DNA from: Lachnospiraceae bacterium
Lineage (GTDB): Bacteria > Bacillota > Clostridia > Lachnospirales > Lachnospiraceae
DNA: 64,000 bases
Direction of reading: 5' to 3'
Assembly (NCBI GenBank): GCA_949383255.1
Contig: CASJPF010000004.1
Coordinates: 62,001-126,000 of the forward strand
Below, piece by piece: positions 8,767 through 17,172 of this stretch. The notes beneath the pieces were generated by a model. The model saw nothing but the letters and a program-made list of their open reading frames with translations. It was not told the DNA's origin and did not search any database. Each line of letters opens with the position of its first letter. Position 1 is the first letter of the stretch. The position numbers were made by a program, and so were the translations under genes.

Positions 8767-10470
8767 ATGAGTGACACAGAAAGGAATGTACCAGAGACTT
8801 CTGTGGAGGAAAAGGAAGTTGTATCAAGAAATTTTATTGAGCAGTTAATTGACAAGGATTTGGCCGAGGGCGTGTATCATACTGTGCACACGCGTTTTCC
8901 ACCAGAGCCGAATGGATACTTGCACATTGGACATGCAAAGGCAATTCTTGTCAATTATGGGCTTGCAAAGGAGTACGGCGGTAAATTCAATATGCGCTTT
9001 GATGATACCAATCCGACAAAGGAGGATATTGAGTTTGTGGAATCTATTAAAGCGGATGTCGCGTGGCTTGGTGCCGATTGGGAAGATAGACTTTTCTTTG
9101 CATCGGATTATTTTGAACAAATGTACGAGTGTGCAGTAAAATTAATTCGGAAAGGGAAAGCATATGTATCTGATTTGACCGCGGAGCAGATTAAGGAGTA
9201 CAGGGGAAGTTTTACAGAGCCAGGAAAAGAAGACCCTTCAAGCAGTCGTTCTGTTGAGGAGAATTTGCAGCTTTTTGAGGAGATGAAGAATGGGAAGTAT
9301 GCAGATGGCGAGAAGGTGCTTCGCGCGCGCATTGATATTACCTCTCCTAATTTAAATATGAGAGATCCTGTTTTGTATCGTGTGGCGCATATGACACATC
9401 ACAACACAGGAGATAAATGGTGCATCTATCCAATGTATGATTTTGCACACCCTATTGAGGATGCTATTGAAGGCATTACGCATTCTATTTGTACATTGGA
9501 GTTTGAGGATCACAGGCCACTTTATGACTGGGTGGTGAGGGAATTGGAATATCCGAACCCGCCAAGACAGATAGAGCAGGCAAAGTTATATTTAACCAAT
9601 GTTGTGACTGGAAAACGTTATATTAAAAAGCTTGTGCAGGAGGGGATTGTTGACGGCTGGGACGACCCGCGGCTGGTTTCTATTGCGGCATTAAAAAGGC
9701 GTGGTTTTACGCCGGAGTCTATCCAGAAGTTTGTGGAGCTCTGCGGTGTGAGCAAGGCAAATTCTTCGACGGATTATGCGATGCTTGAGTATTGTATCCG
9801 CGAGGATTTAAAACTGAAAAAACCAAGAATGATGGCGGCACTTGACCCTGTAAAGCTTGTGATTGACAATTATCCTGAGGGGGAAGTGGAATACCTTGAA
9901 GTGCCCAACAACCTTGAAAATGAATCTCTAGGAAGCAGACAGGTTCCGTTTTGCAGAGAACTGTACATTGATAGAGATGATTTTATGGAGGAGCCACCAA
10001 GGAAGTATTTTCGGCTGTTTCCAGGAAATGAAGTGCGTTTGATGAGCGCATATTTTGTTAAGTGTGTCAGTTATGAAAAAGATGAGAATGGCAAAGTGAC
10101 CGTTGTGCACTGCACATATGACCCTGAGACAAAACAGGGCAGCGGATTTACAGGCAGAAAGGTAAAAGGAACAATCCATTGGGTTCCAGCGCCTTATGCA
10201 GTGAAGGCAGAAGTTAGATTGTATGAAAACCTAATTGACGAGGAAAAAGGAGTATACAATGAAGACGGTTCACTCAATCTTAATCCCAATTCTCTAACCG
10301 TGTTAAAGGAATGTTATGTGGAACCAGCGCTAAAAGAGGCAAAACTGTATGAGAGTTTTCAGTTTGTAAGACAAGGGTTCTTTAATGTAGACGCCAGAGA
10401 TTCCAAACCAGATGCTTTGGTATTTAACAGAATTGTGTCGTTAAAGAGTTCCTTTGTATTACCCAAATAA
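8767..10470 (+). CDS. glnS: Glutamine--tRNA ligase
   Basis: Class I glutaminyl-tRNA synthetase charging tRNA-Gln. It has 567 residues with the catalytic start [18 protein letters not shown] (HIGH motif) and [12 protein letters not shown]. The usual MSKR-type second signature is replaced by [11 protein letters not shown], so the serine is a glycine here. The C-terminal anticodon-binding beta-barrels are present. A ribosome site AATGGAGG precedes the start. Discrimination from GluRS rests on [11 protein letters not shown] and overall length. A strong terminator follows. Confidence 0.95.
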   Translation: MSDTERNVPETSVEEKEVVSRNFIEQLIDKDLAEGVYHTVHTRFPPEPNGYLHIGHAKAILVNYGLAKEYGGKFNMRFDDTNPTKEDIEFVESIKADVAWLGADWEDRLFFASDYFEQMYECAVKLIRKGKAYVSDLTAEQIKEYRGSFTEPGKEDPSSSRSVEENLQLFEEMKNGKYADGEKVLRARIDITSPNLNMRDPVLYRVAHMTHHNTGDKWCIYPMYDFAHPIEDAIEGITHSICTLEFEDHRPLYDWVVRELEYPNPPRQIEQAKLYLTNVVTGKRYIKKLVQEGIVDGWDDPRLVSIAALKRRGFTPESIQKFVELCGVSKANSSTDYAMLEYCIREDLKLKKPRMMAALDPVKLVIDNYPEGEVEYLEVPNNLENESLGSRQVPFCRELYIDRDDFMEEPPRKYFRLFPGNEVRLMSAYFVKCVSYEKDENGKVTVVHCTYDPETKQGSGFTGRKVKGTIHWVPAPYAVKAEVRLYENLIDEEKGVYNEDGSLNLNPNSLTVLKECYVEPALKEAKLYESFQFVRQGFFNVDARDSKPDALVFNRIVSLKSSFVLPK

Positions 10471-10480
10471 GGATATGATT

Positions 10481-10536
10481 AAAACTGTGCAAAAATAACA
10501 CAGATTGCTGTACCAGATATTTTTGCACAGTTTTTG
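10481..10536 (+). terminator. Terminator between glnS and the HAD gene
   Basis: A 17-base inverted repeat AAAACTGTGCAAAAATA at 10481-10497, mirrored at 10518-10534 and ending in a T-run. The tail of the stem also lies directly upstream of the next gene's ribosome site, so read-through mRNA would partly mask that site. Confidence 0.8.
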
Positions 10537-10551
10537 AAAGGAAAAAATAAA

Positions 10552-11205
10552 ATGAGATATAAATGTCTTATATTAGACCATGATGATACCGTGGTGAACA
10601 GTACTGCAACAATTCATTATCCTGCATTTTTGGAGGCACTAAAAATACTAAGACCAGAAGTGACAATCTCTCTTGATGATTATTTTCGAGAGAACTTTGA
10701 TCCGGGGTTTATTCCATACTGTGTGGATAAGCTTGGCATGACGGATCAGGAGCTTGAAGTGGAAGTTGAATGCTGGCGAAGTTATGTATCGGGGCATACG
10801 CCGCAGGCATATACTGGAATAAAGGAGATTATTGAGCGCCAGAAAAAAGAAGGAGGAATTGTGTGTGTAATATCGCACTCCTATGATTTTAATATTAGAC
10901 GAGATTATGAAAAAAATCATCTTCCCCTGCCGGATATGGTTTTTGGTTGGGAATGTTTGCCAGAACAGAGAAAACCAAGTACATATGCGCTGGAAAGGAT
11001 TGCTCAGAAATATCACTTGAAACCGGAAGAGATGGTTATGGTAGATGACTTAAAACCTGGATATGATATGGCGAAGGCTTATGGTGTGCCGTTTGTCGGT
11101 GCTGGCTGGGCAAATGATATTCCAGAGATTCGAGAATTTATGAGAAAAAATAGTGATATTTATTTTACAAGTGTAAAAGAGTTAGAAACATTTTTATTTG
11201 ATTAG
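10552..11205 (+). CDS. HAD-superfamily hydrolase (phosphatase-like)
   Basis: A 217-residue HAD hydrolase. Motif I is LDHDDTVVNS (DxDxT nucleophile and acid), motif II is in VCVISHSYD, and motif IV is VDDLKPGYDMA. These define a phosphohydrolase acting on small phosphorylated metabolites, with a helical cap inserted after motif I. The substrate is not identifiable. The track starts at a TTG (10534) that lies inside the terminator stem; the ATG at 10552 after AAAGGAAA is preferred. Confidence 0.87.
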   Translation: MRYKCLILDHDDTVVNSTATIHYPAFLEALKILRPEVTISLDDYFRENFDPGFIPYCVDKLGMTDQELEVEVECWRSYVSGHTPQAYTGIKEIIERQKKEGGIVCVISHSYDFNIRRDYEKNHLPLPDMVFGWECLPEQRKPSTYALERIAQKYHLKPEEMVMVDDLKPGYDMAKAYGVPFVGAGWANDIPEIREFMRKNSDIYFTSVKELETFLFD

Positions 11206-11217
11206 AACAATTTTATA

Positions 11218-11279
11218 CGCGCACCCGTGCAAAAGAAATATACCATAAAAGTGAGCACGGGCTGCGCGATAATTTTTTT
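11218..11279 (+). terminator. Terminator after the HAD gene
   Basis: Stem CGCGCACCCGTGC (11218-11230) pairs with GCACGGGCTGCGCG (11255-11268, one bulge), then a 7-base T-run. It lies between two convergent genes. Its GC-rich start resembles the 5' part of the dispersed repeat, but the second hairpin is absent. Confidence 0.7.
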
Positions 11280-11811
11280 ATGATTCTGTGGATTCTGTGT
11301 TTGAATCGTCAAAAAATTCTTCGGAAGTATTCTCTGGGTCAGAAGACTCCGCATACGTTACAGAGACAGAGCCAGATTGGATATCCTCGGAAGCTGTTGT
11401 GTCAGAAATTGGCGCAGCAGACATATTTACCTGTGTATAGACAGGTTCAACAGAGGGGGAAGTCATCTCACCGATGATTTCTTTTGCTTTGTCAATTTTC
11501 TCGGACACATTAAAATGTTCGAGTTTTTCTTTTGTCTTATCAAGTGTCTCAATTACTTTCTCACCGATAATTTCTTTCGCATTGTCTATATCAATTGATA
11601 CATATGGACGGTTTTTGCTACCTGTGGAGTTTGCGGAGTCAGAGGAGAAATCTTCGTCGTCAAGATCCTCGTCAAAATCGTCAAAATAATCAACGTCTTC
11701 AAGTTCATCTTCGGAAGCGTTTGTCTTCTTGTGAAGATAATAATAAGTTCCCGCAGCTGCAGCACCGGCGAGGGCACTGAATAAAACAAGTTTGCTAAAT
11801 TTCTTAGCCAT
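11278..11811 (-). CDS. Membrane-anchored acidic protein, unknown function
   Basis: A 177-residue protein. Residues 7-27 (LVLFSALAGAAAAGTYYYLH) form one N-terminal membrane segment. It is followed by a very acidic stretch (DELEDVDYFDDFDEDLDDED) and two amphipathic repeats containing the phrase KAKEIIGE/NAKEIIGE. The tail is Ser/Thr/Glu-rich. The layout resembles YtxH-like or general cell-envelope anchors, but no domain is recognised. It has a good ribosome site and ends convergently with the HAD gene. Confidence 0.75.
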   Translation of the reverse strand: MAKKFSKLVLFSALAGAAAAGTYYYLHKKTNASEDELEDVDYFDDFDEDLDDEDFSSDSANSTGSKNRPYVSIDIDNAKEIIGEKVIETLDKTKEKLEHFNVSEKIDKAKEIIGEMTSPSVEPVYTQVNMSAAPISDTTASEDIQSGSVSVTYAESSDPENTSEEFFDDSNTESTES

Positions 11812-12124
11812 TTTGGTTCTCCTTTCCTGTTGCAGTTGTATTTATGGTATTTCAAAGATAGTTCTATTTTAATACTATTTTATGGAAATGAAAAGAGAAT
11901 ATGTAAAAATTTTTTGTGTGTAATAAGAGTTGAAATAGATGCCATAATTTCTTAACACAAATTGGAAATAAAAAGTAATAAAAATTTACAAAAAATAGAA
12001 AAAGTTTTTAACATGGACAGTATATGTCTATCCCCAAGGATTATAATAAAAGATAAAAGAAAGGAGAACCGTATATAGTTGACAAAAGAACAAAAACAGA
12101 CAGAATCGCACTCAAAGAAAGAGG
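11812..12124. other. AT-rich intergenic region at the left edge of the island
   Basis: Very AT-rich sequence containing the leader of the minus-strand acidic protein. It also holds a plus-strand TATAAT at 12042-12047 with no well-spaced -35, followed by AAAGGAG at 12059-12065. These signals lead into the short TTG ORF at 12079. Nothing else was recognised. Confidence 0.4.
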
Positions 12125-12219
12125 TCAGTCCTGCCTGTTTTGGAGTTCAATATAGATTTGCAGATAGCGATTCAGGCGTTCGATTTCTTCAATGGTTCCG
12201 GTATTTAGTAACTTTATGA
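12079..12219 (+). pseudogene. Possible truncated ORF with intact expression signals
   Basis: A TTG start after AAAGGAG reads LTKEQKQTESHSKKEVSPAC and then continues antisense into the end of the XRE gene, stopping after 46 codons. The first 15 or so codons are plausible coding sequence; the rest is probably a shadow of the opposite gene. It may be the stub of a gene cut off when the island arrived. Low confidence. Confidence 0.25.
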
Positions 12220-12469
12220 TTTCAGTAGGCAGTTTTGAGAGTGCTTCATTATCCTGTTCCCCAAAGATAATGTAATCCAGACTACAATGAAAGAGCATAC
12301 AAAACTGAATCAGATTCTTTAGGGAAAAACTGGAAGTGGCGTTTTCAACATGACTGATATGTTTGGGGCTGACCCCCAGCGAATCCGCTAAAGATTCTTG
12401 TGTGATTTTATGGTGGCGGCGTATTTCTGCTATCCGCGACCCAATAACTGTTAAAGTGTTATCATCCAT
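12125..12469 (-). CDS. XRE-family transcriptional regulator
   Basis: A 114-residue protein with an N-terminal Cro/C1-type helix-turn-helix: RIAEIRRHHKITQESLADSL, then GVSPKHISHVENATSSFSL. The C-terminal part is helical and probably dimerises. A GGAGG site lies 9 bases before its ATG. It diverges from the dynamin/HerA/toxin operon, the usual arrangement for a local repressor, and a perfect palindrome lies in the shared upstream region at 12548-12559. The operon is its most likely target, by inference. Confidence 0.9.
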   Translation of the reverse strand: MDDNTLTVIGSRIAEIRRHHKITQESLADSLGVSPKHISHVENATSSFSLKNLIQFCMLFHCSLDYIIFGEQDNEALSKLPTEIIKLLNTGTIEEIERLNRYLQIYIELQNRQD

Positions 12470-12547
12470 ATATTTTCAACCTCCAACATATAGTTTATGA
12501 TGAAAAACAGTATCTCATAATGCCGTTAAAGGTAATATTTTTTAATA

Positions 12548-12559
12548 TAAGTATACTTA
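12548..12559. promoter_or_regulatory. Perfect 12-bp palindrome, candidate XRE operator
   Basis: TAAGTATACTTA is a perfect palindrome between the divergent XRE gene and the operon, ending 6 bases before a plus-strand -35. Size and placement fit a Cro/C1-type operator. Confidence 0.45.
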
Positions 12560-12565
12560 AAAGGT

Positions 12566-12594
12566 TTGATTTTTTTATTAAAAAGTGATAAAAT
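12566..12594 (+). promoter_or_regulatory. Candidate promoter of the island operon
   Basis: TTGATT (12566-12571), 17-base spacer, TAAAAT (12589-12594). It points toward the small ORFs and the dynamin operon and lies next to the palindrome. A good vegetative match in AT-rich DNA, so chance occurrence is possible. Confidence 0.45.
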
Positions 12595-12670
12595 GCCTAT
12601 TATATCAAAATCAGACAAAATTTGAGAAGTTTTTTGATGGGAATAGGATGTACTTATGGAAGGGGGGTGA

Positions 12671-12885
12671 GAATTAGAGGAGGAAGAAATAATATATGAA
12701 AGAAGTGCATTTAAACAAGACAAGTTGTGCCAGATATATATCTGGAAAATACCAAAACAGAAGCCGTGAATAACCACCAGTTGGTTTATAATTATGATGA
12801 GAAAGTCTATTGGTTGCATTATGTAGAGTTGCATCAGTATAAGGCATTTCTGAGTAAGCTGACATCGTTGAACAAGACGGTTTAG
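12671..12885 (+). pseudogene. Small frameshifted gene upstream of the dynamin operon
   Basis: After a strong AGGAGG (12678-12683) two frames carry protein-like sequence. The first reads YERSAFKQDKL. A second, shifted at about 12725, reads VPDIYLENTKTEAVNN and continues to LSKLTSLNKTV, ending at TAG 12883-12885. Joined, they make one smooth polypeptide of about 70 residues, which suggests a single-base deletion. In the third frame the same ribosome site could serve ATG 12696 and a 25-residue peptide. No family recognised. Confidence 0.35.
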
Positions 12886-12942
12886 AAGTATCGCGTAATA
12901 TGAATAAGATATGACAAAATAAATAGATAGGAGGGATTACAT

Positions 12943-13062
12943 TTGTCAAACAATATATTGGTACTGAAAAAGAAAGCAAAAGTGGCAAATGTAAAAATTA
13001 ATGATAGACAAAACAGTAAGATTTACAACATCAGTTGCTCTTGCGCAACACCCAATGAGTAA
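12943..13062 (+). CDS. 39-codon leader ORF overlapping the first GTPase gene
   Basis: A TTG codon follows AGGAGGG with good spacing and opens a frame LSNNILVLKKKAKVANVKIN that stops at 13060-13062. The stop overlaps an in-frame Met codon of the GTPase gene as ATGAGTAA (13055), a classic termination-reinitiation layout. It may be a leader peptide. Alternatively it is the true N-terminus of the GTPase, displaced by a small insertion: VANVKIND would join smoothly to DKTVRFTTSV of the GTPase frame near 13007. Confidence 0.35.
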   Translation: MSNNILVLKKKAKVANVKINDRQNSKIYNISCSCATPNE

Positions 13063-14305
13063 TGCTAGAACGAAATCAAAAAAGCAATACTATTTGGCTT
13101 TAGAATACTTCGTGAAAGATAAAGTTGCAGATGAGTATGCTATTTCCCGTTTGGAACAATACAGGAAAAAGTTTCTAAAGAATAAGGTGATTGGAGAAAA
13201 GGATTCAATAATAGAAGATATAGTACATAGTATAATTAAAAATAATCGGTCACAAAGAAGATACAGATACTGGCTTATGTGTGATATCGCGCTAATTCTT
13301 ATGGATGATTCTTTGATAGAACAAGTGTCAGAGGAAATGCAAAAGTTTATGACAAAGCCTCAAAGGAAAAAGTTTGGTATCCTGCTTCAAGCCTTAAAGG
13401 GTGGTGATGAAGTGGACTGTATATCTATAGCTTTTGCGAAAGAACTGATTTTGCAATTTAGAAAAAATTATAGTTTTTTAAAAAAGCCGATGCAAAGGTA
13501 TATTGTGACGGCAAATATGAGTGCAGGAAAATCAACACTTATAAATGCGCTGATAGGGAAGCCGTTGACTAGGACATCACAAGAGGTTTGCACTGGCAAT
13601 AAATGTTACTTGTACAACAAGCCATTTGAAGATGGTTGTATTCACTTGAAAAACGATACTTATACAATGAATGCATCCTCTGATGATTTGGAAGACATTT
13701 CATGGGAATATGAAACAAATATCGCTTCGTTTTTTAGAGGGATGGATGAAATAAAGTATCGCTTATGCATCATTGATACGCCGGGGGTAAACTCGGCAAT
13801 CAATCGAAATCATGGAAGAATTTCCCGAAAGGCACTTAAGAAGGAACAATATGAAAAAGTGTTGTACATTTTAAATGCAAATAAACTTGGGACAGAGGAA
13901 GAAATTGCACATTTAAAATGGATTTCTGAAAATGTCCAGAAAGATAAGATTATTTTTATATTGAACAAATTGGATGATTTTCATATAGCAGATGATAATA
14001 TATCAATAAGTTTGAACAAAGTAAAAAATGATTTAGCCATGCTTGGATTTCAAAATCCAATTATTTGCCCGATATCAGCATATTTTGCACTGTTAATAAA
14101 AAGAAAATCTTATGGTGATAAATTAACGGATGATGAATTGGACGCGTATTCTTTATATATGAAAAAGTTTAGGAAACCTGTGTATGATCTTTCAAAATAC
14201 TACAATGGAATACAGATAGAGTCTGGTGATGGCGAAGCAACAGAGATGAGTAAAAGATGTGGGCTGTACGGTCTTGAAAAAATATTATTTGGAGGAACAA
14301 TATGA
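13001..14305 (+). CDS. Dynamin-like GTPase A
   Basis: A 434-residue dynamin-family GTPase. A helical N-terminal region of about 165 residues precedes the GTPase domain: G1 NMSAGKSTLINALIG near residue 172, G3 DTPGVNS near 257, G4 LNKLDD near 320. The MSAGKST P-loop is typical of bacterial dynamin-like proteins, which bind and remodel membranes, often as a pair of unequal partners. It lacks the long C-terminal helical trunk present in partner B. The start is uncertain: ATG 13001 has no ribosome site (see the leader ORF). It overlaps the next gene by 4 bases (ATGA). Confidence 0.85.
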   Translation: MIDKTVRFTTSVALAQHPMSNARTKSKKQYYLALEYFVKDKVADEYAISRLEQYRKKFLKNKVIGEKDSIIEDIVHSIIKNNRSQRRYRYWLMCDIALILMDDSLIEQVSEEMQKFMTKPQRKKFGILLQALKGGDEVDCISIAFAKELILQFRKNYSFLKKPMQRYIVTANMSAGKSTLINALIGKPLTRTSQEVCTGNKCYLYNKPFEDGCIHLKNDTYTMNASSDDLEDISWEYETNIASFFRGMDEIKYRLCIIDTPGVNSAINRNHGRISRKALKKEQYEKVLYILNANKLGTEEEIAHLKWISENVQKDKIIFILNKLDDFHIADDNISISLNKVKNDLAMLGFQNPIICPISAYFALLIKRKSYGDKLTDDELDAYSLYMKKFRKPVYDLSKYYNGIQIESGDGEATEMSKRCGLYGLEKILFGGTI

Positions 14306-16596
14306 AAAAGGTATTTATCAAATACAACCCTTATAATTTGCAGACAGAGGTGACTGTTGAGGGCAAAAAATTAGCACAGAATAGTAAACTTGGAGAAAAA
14401 ATCACTCCCGGCTCAAGATTTCAGGAATGGGTCGAAGAGTTGCCGGATCTTCTTATTGACGAGTATAATGACAGAGAGTTTGAGATTACATTTCATGGCA
14501 CTCTTTTAGATTATGAGGATTTAACAGAAGTATTTACTATTGCTTATGAAAAAGGAAAATTAACAGCAGCGCTCGAACGAATCGCTGCAAAAGAAACATC
14601 TGACAAAGAGGGGCTTATTGATCAGGTATTTGAGAAAATTCAACAGGGACCATTTGATGAGCTGAGAGATGAGGAAATATTAAATGCTTTTCGGCTTGCA
14701 AAAAGCAGTGATTTTGAGGTATGTGTTGTAGCAACCATGAGCGCAGGGAAATCAACACTGATTAATTCTATGCTTGGTTGTAAGCTTATGCCGTCAAAAC
14801 AAGAGGCATGTACTGCCATTATCACAAGAATTAAGGATACAACAAAGGAAACAAAATCATGGCAGGCAGAAGTTTATGATAAAGAGAACCATATGATTGA
14901 ATCTCATAAAGAATTAACTTACCCAATTATGGAGCGTTTAAATGACAACGAGAATGTATCCGTTATAAAAGTAAATGGAAATATTCCATTTGTATCATCG
15001 GAAGATGTTTCTTTGGTATTAATTGATACGCCGGGACCGAATAACGCTAGAAATACAGATCATAAAAAAGTGCAGACAGAATTTTTAAGTAAATCTTCAA
15101 AATCGTTGGTTTTATATATTATGGAAGGCACTTTTGGCTCCGATGATGATAATCGGTTATTGGAGCGTGTTGCAGAGAGTATGAAAGTTGGTGGAAAACA
15201 GTCTAAGGACAGATTTATCTTCGTTGTAAATAAAATGGATGACAGAAAAAAAGAAGATGGTGATGTTGGACAGACCCTAGAACGTGTTCGTACATATTTG
15301 GAAAGTCATAAGATTTATAATCCAAACTTATTTCCGGCGGCGGCACTTCCGGCACTTAATGTTCGTTTGATTTCTGGTGGTGCAGAAATTGATGAGGATA
15401 CCATAGATGAAACAGAAATGAAAGTACGAAAACTAAATAGAAATGAGACATTGCACTTTGAAAATTATGCGCCGCTTCCTTCTAGTATCCGCGGGGAAAT
15501 TAATAACCAGCTTTCAGAAGCCAAAGAAAAGCAGGATGCAAATGCGGAGGCTTTAATACATACAGGTATTATATCAATAGAAGCAGCGATTCGCCAATAT
15601 GTACAGAAATATGCGAAGACTGCAAAAATTAAGAATATTGTTGATACTTTTATGCACAAGTTGGATGAAGTCGGATGCTTTGAAGAGACTAAACGTGAAC
15701 TTGCTCAAAACAGAGATGAGAGTGAGAAGATAGCAGCGCAAATTGCGAATATTAGAAAAAAAGTAGATGATGTCAGCGCTGCCAAAAAATTTAAAGGTGC
15801 TATTGAAGATGCAGTGGTCAAGGTAAATGACGAGGCAAAAGATGTGATAGATAAAATTGTTCAAAAGTATCAGAAAAAAATCGGAAAACGTATTGATAAA
15901 CTGCGCGGGGAAGAATTAGATGTGGATGATGCAGAGGACGAAGTTGCCAGATTAGAGAAATTTGCCAAAAAACTTGAGCCTGATTTTCAGGCAGATATGG
16001 ATGAGCTTATTAAAAATAGCCTTGAGAAGACTGGAAATGATCTTTTAAACGAATATAGAAACAAGTTGGCTTCGTTAACGGAGGAGATTGATCTAAAAGG
16101 TTTGTCGGGAATCAGTATTGAGCCATTAAAACTTATGGGCAGCAGTGTAGTGATGGCAGATGATTTTTCAATTAAAAATCTTATTCAGTCAAAGCAGGTT
16201 GAAGATGGCAAAGAGTGGGTTGAAAATACAGACAAGAAGTGGTATAAACCTTGGACGTGGTTTCAGGAAAAAGGGCATTATCGTACAAAGTATAAAACTG
16301 TTAAGTATGTAGATGCTTCGGAATTAGCACAGGAATTTTTGGCGCCTATACAAGAGTCCGTATATGACAATGGAGACAATGCTTGTGCTTATGCCTTAAA
16401 GCAGTCAAATCGTATTGCAAAGCGTTTTGAAAAGGAGTTTAAACGACTAGATGGTATTTTAAAAGAAAAACTGTCCGAATTAGAAAGTTATGCAAAAGAC
16501 AAGGATAAGGCAGAAGAACGTATTAGAGAGTCAGAACGCAAATTGGTATGGTTAGAAACCATTAAAGCTGAGGTTGAATCAATACTTGAGATATAG
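14302..16596 (+). CDS. Dynamin-like GTPase B, long form
   Basis: A 764-residue dynamin-family GTPase. A small N-terminal domain contains FEITFHGTLLDYEDL. The GTPase domain has G1 TMSAGKSTLINSMLG near residue 147, G3 DTPGPNNARN near 241 and G4 VNKMDD near 309. Residues about 420-764 are charged helical and coiled-coil sequence, the stalk and membrane-binding part of dynamins, including a short aromatic patch KKWYKPWTWFQEKGHY near 648. The start overlaps the stop of GTPase A, with a GGAGG site. A tandem short/long pair suggests a hetero-oligomer at the membrane. Confidence 0.88.
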   Translation: MKKVFIKYNPYNLQTEVTVEGKKLAQNSKLGEKITPGSRFQEWVEELPDLLIDEYNDREFEITFHGTLLDYEDLTEVFTIAYEKGKLTAALERIAAKETSDKEGLIDQVFEKIQQGPFDELRDEEILNAFRLAKSSDFEVCVVATMSAGKSTLINSMLGCKLMPSKQEACTAIITRIKDTTKETKSWQAEVYDKENHMIESHKELTYPIMERLNDNENVSVIKVNGNIPFVSSEDVSLVLIDTPGPNNARNTDHKKVQTEFLSKSSKSLVLYIMEGTFGSDDDNRLLERVAESMKVGGKQSKDRFIFVVNKMDDRKKEDGDVGQTLERVRTYLESHKIYNPNLFPAAALPALNVRLISGGAEIDEDTIDETEMKVRKLNRNETLHFENYAPLPSSIRGEINNQLSEAKEKQDANAEALIHTGIISIEAAIRQYVQKYAKTAKIKNIVDTFMHKLDEVGCFEETKRELAQNRDESEKIAAQIANIRKKVDDVSAAKKFKGAIEDAVVKVNDEAKDVIDKIVQKYQKKIGKRIDKLRGEELDVDDAEDEVARLEKFAKKLEPDFQADMDELIKNSLEKTGNDLLNEYRNKLASLTEEIDLKGLSGISIEPLKLMGSSVVMADDFSIKNLIQSKQVEDGKEWVENTDKKWYKPWTWFQEKGHYRTKYKTVKYVDASELAQEFLAPIQESVYDNGDNACAYALKQSNRIAKRFEKEFKRLDGILKEKLSELESYAKDKDKAEERIRESERKLVWLETIKAEVESILEI

Positions 16597-16608
16597 GAGG
16601 AGAATAAA

Positions 16609-17172
16609 ATGGCGTTAACAAATGCATTCTACGAAGCAGTAACTGCCGGAAATACACGACGAGTCCGTATTATGATGAAAGACAGCCTTCTTGTGGATCC
16701 GTCTTTTAGGGAGTTTTATGAGATGGAAAAGGCGGCGGCAGCATTGCATGGTTTATATGATGTTCATGATGGCAGGGCATTTGAAGAAAATAAGAATTAT
16801 TGGGATAGTAATTATATGGACAAACAAATGGTTCAATTAATTAGAAATTTTTCAAAACAACGAATTGCGCATGTCAAAGAAATTGTACGTTATTTGTATC
16901 CTGTAACAAAAGCCTCTTATAGCAATGCTGGTAATGAAGGAACAAAATATACACCGAAAGAGCGCGAGCATATGAGTTATCAAGAGAAAAAACAGCAGGA
17001 TCAATTAGACGGCAGCTATTTAGGACCAAAAGTCGCTACTGGTGCCATAGCAGGTGGGGTATTTGGAGGTGTTGCTGCATCAATAGCAGGAGTTACAATT
17101 GTCGGTGGTGTAATTGTTGGAGCAGTAGTCGGAGGAGGAACAGTTGCTGCATTGAATGGAGGCAATAAATGA
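16609..17172 (+). CDS. Glycine-zipper membrane protein of the island
   Basis: A 187-residue protein. Residues 1-135 are soluble and helical (TAGNTRRVRIMMKDSLLVDP near the start). The end is a long glycine-zipper hydrophobic segment, GPKVATGAIAGGVFGG and onward to VGGGTVAALNGG, about 45 residues in one or two membrane passes. Glycine zippers pack into membrane oligomers or pores. It begins 12 bases after GTPase B with an AGGAGG site and overlaps the next gene by 4 bases. No family name is certain. Confidence 0.8.
   Translation: MALTNAFYEAVTAGNTRRVRIMMKDSLLVDPSFREFYEMEKAAAALHGLYDVHDGRAFEENKNYWDSNYMDKQMVQLIRNFSKQRIAHVKEIVRYLYPVTKASYSNAGNEGTKYTPKEREHMSYQEKKQQDQLDGSYLGPKVATGAIAGGVFGGVAASIAGVTIVGGVIVGAVVGGGTVAALNGGNK

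Noticed and set aside
12526-12988. Minus-strand ORFs of 102 and 104 aa in the XRE-operon gap
   Set aside because: Low-complexity, no ribosome sites; the plus-strand remnants read better as protein.
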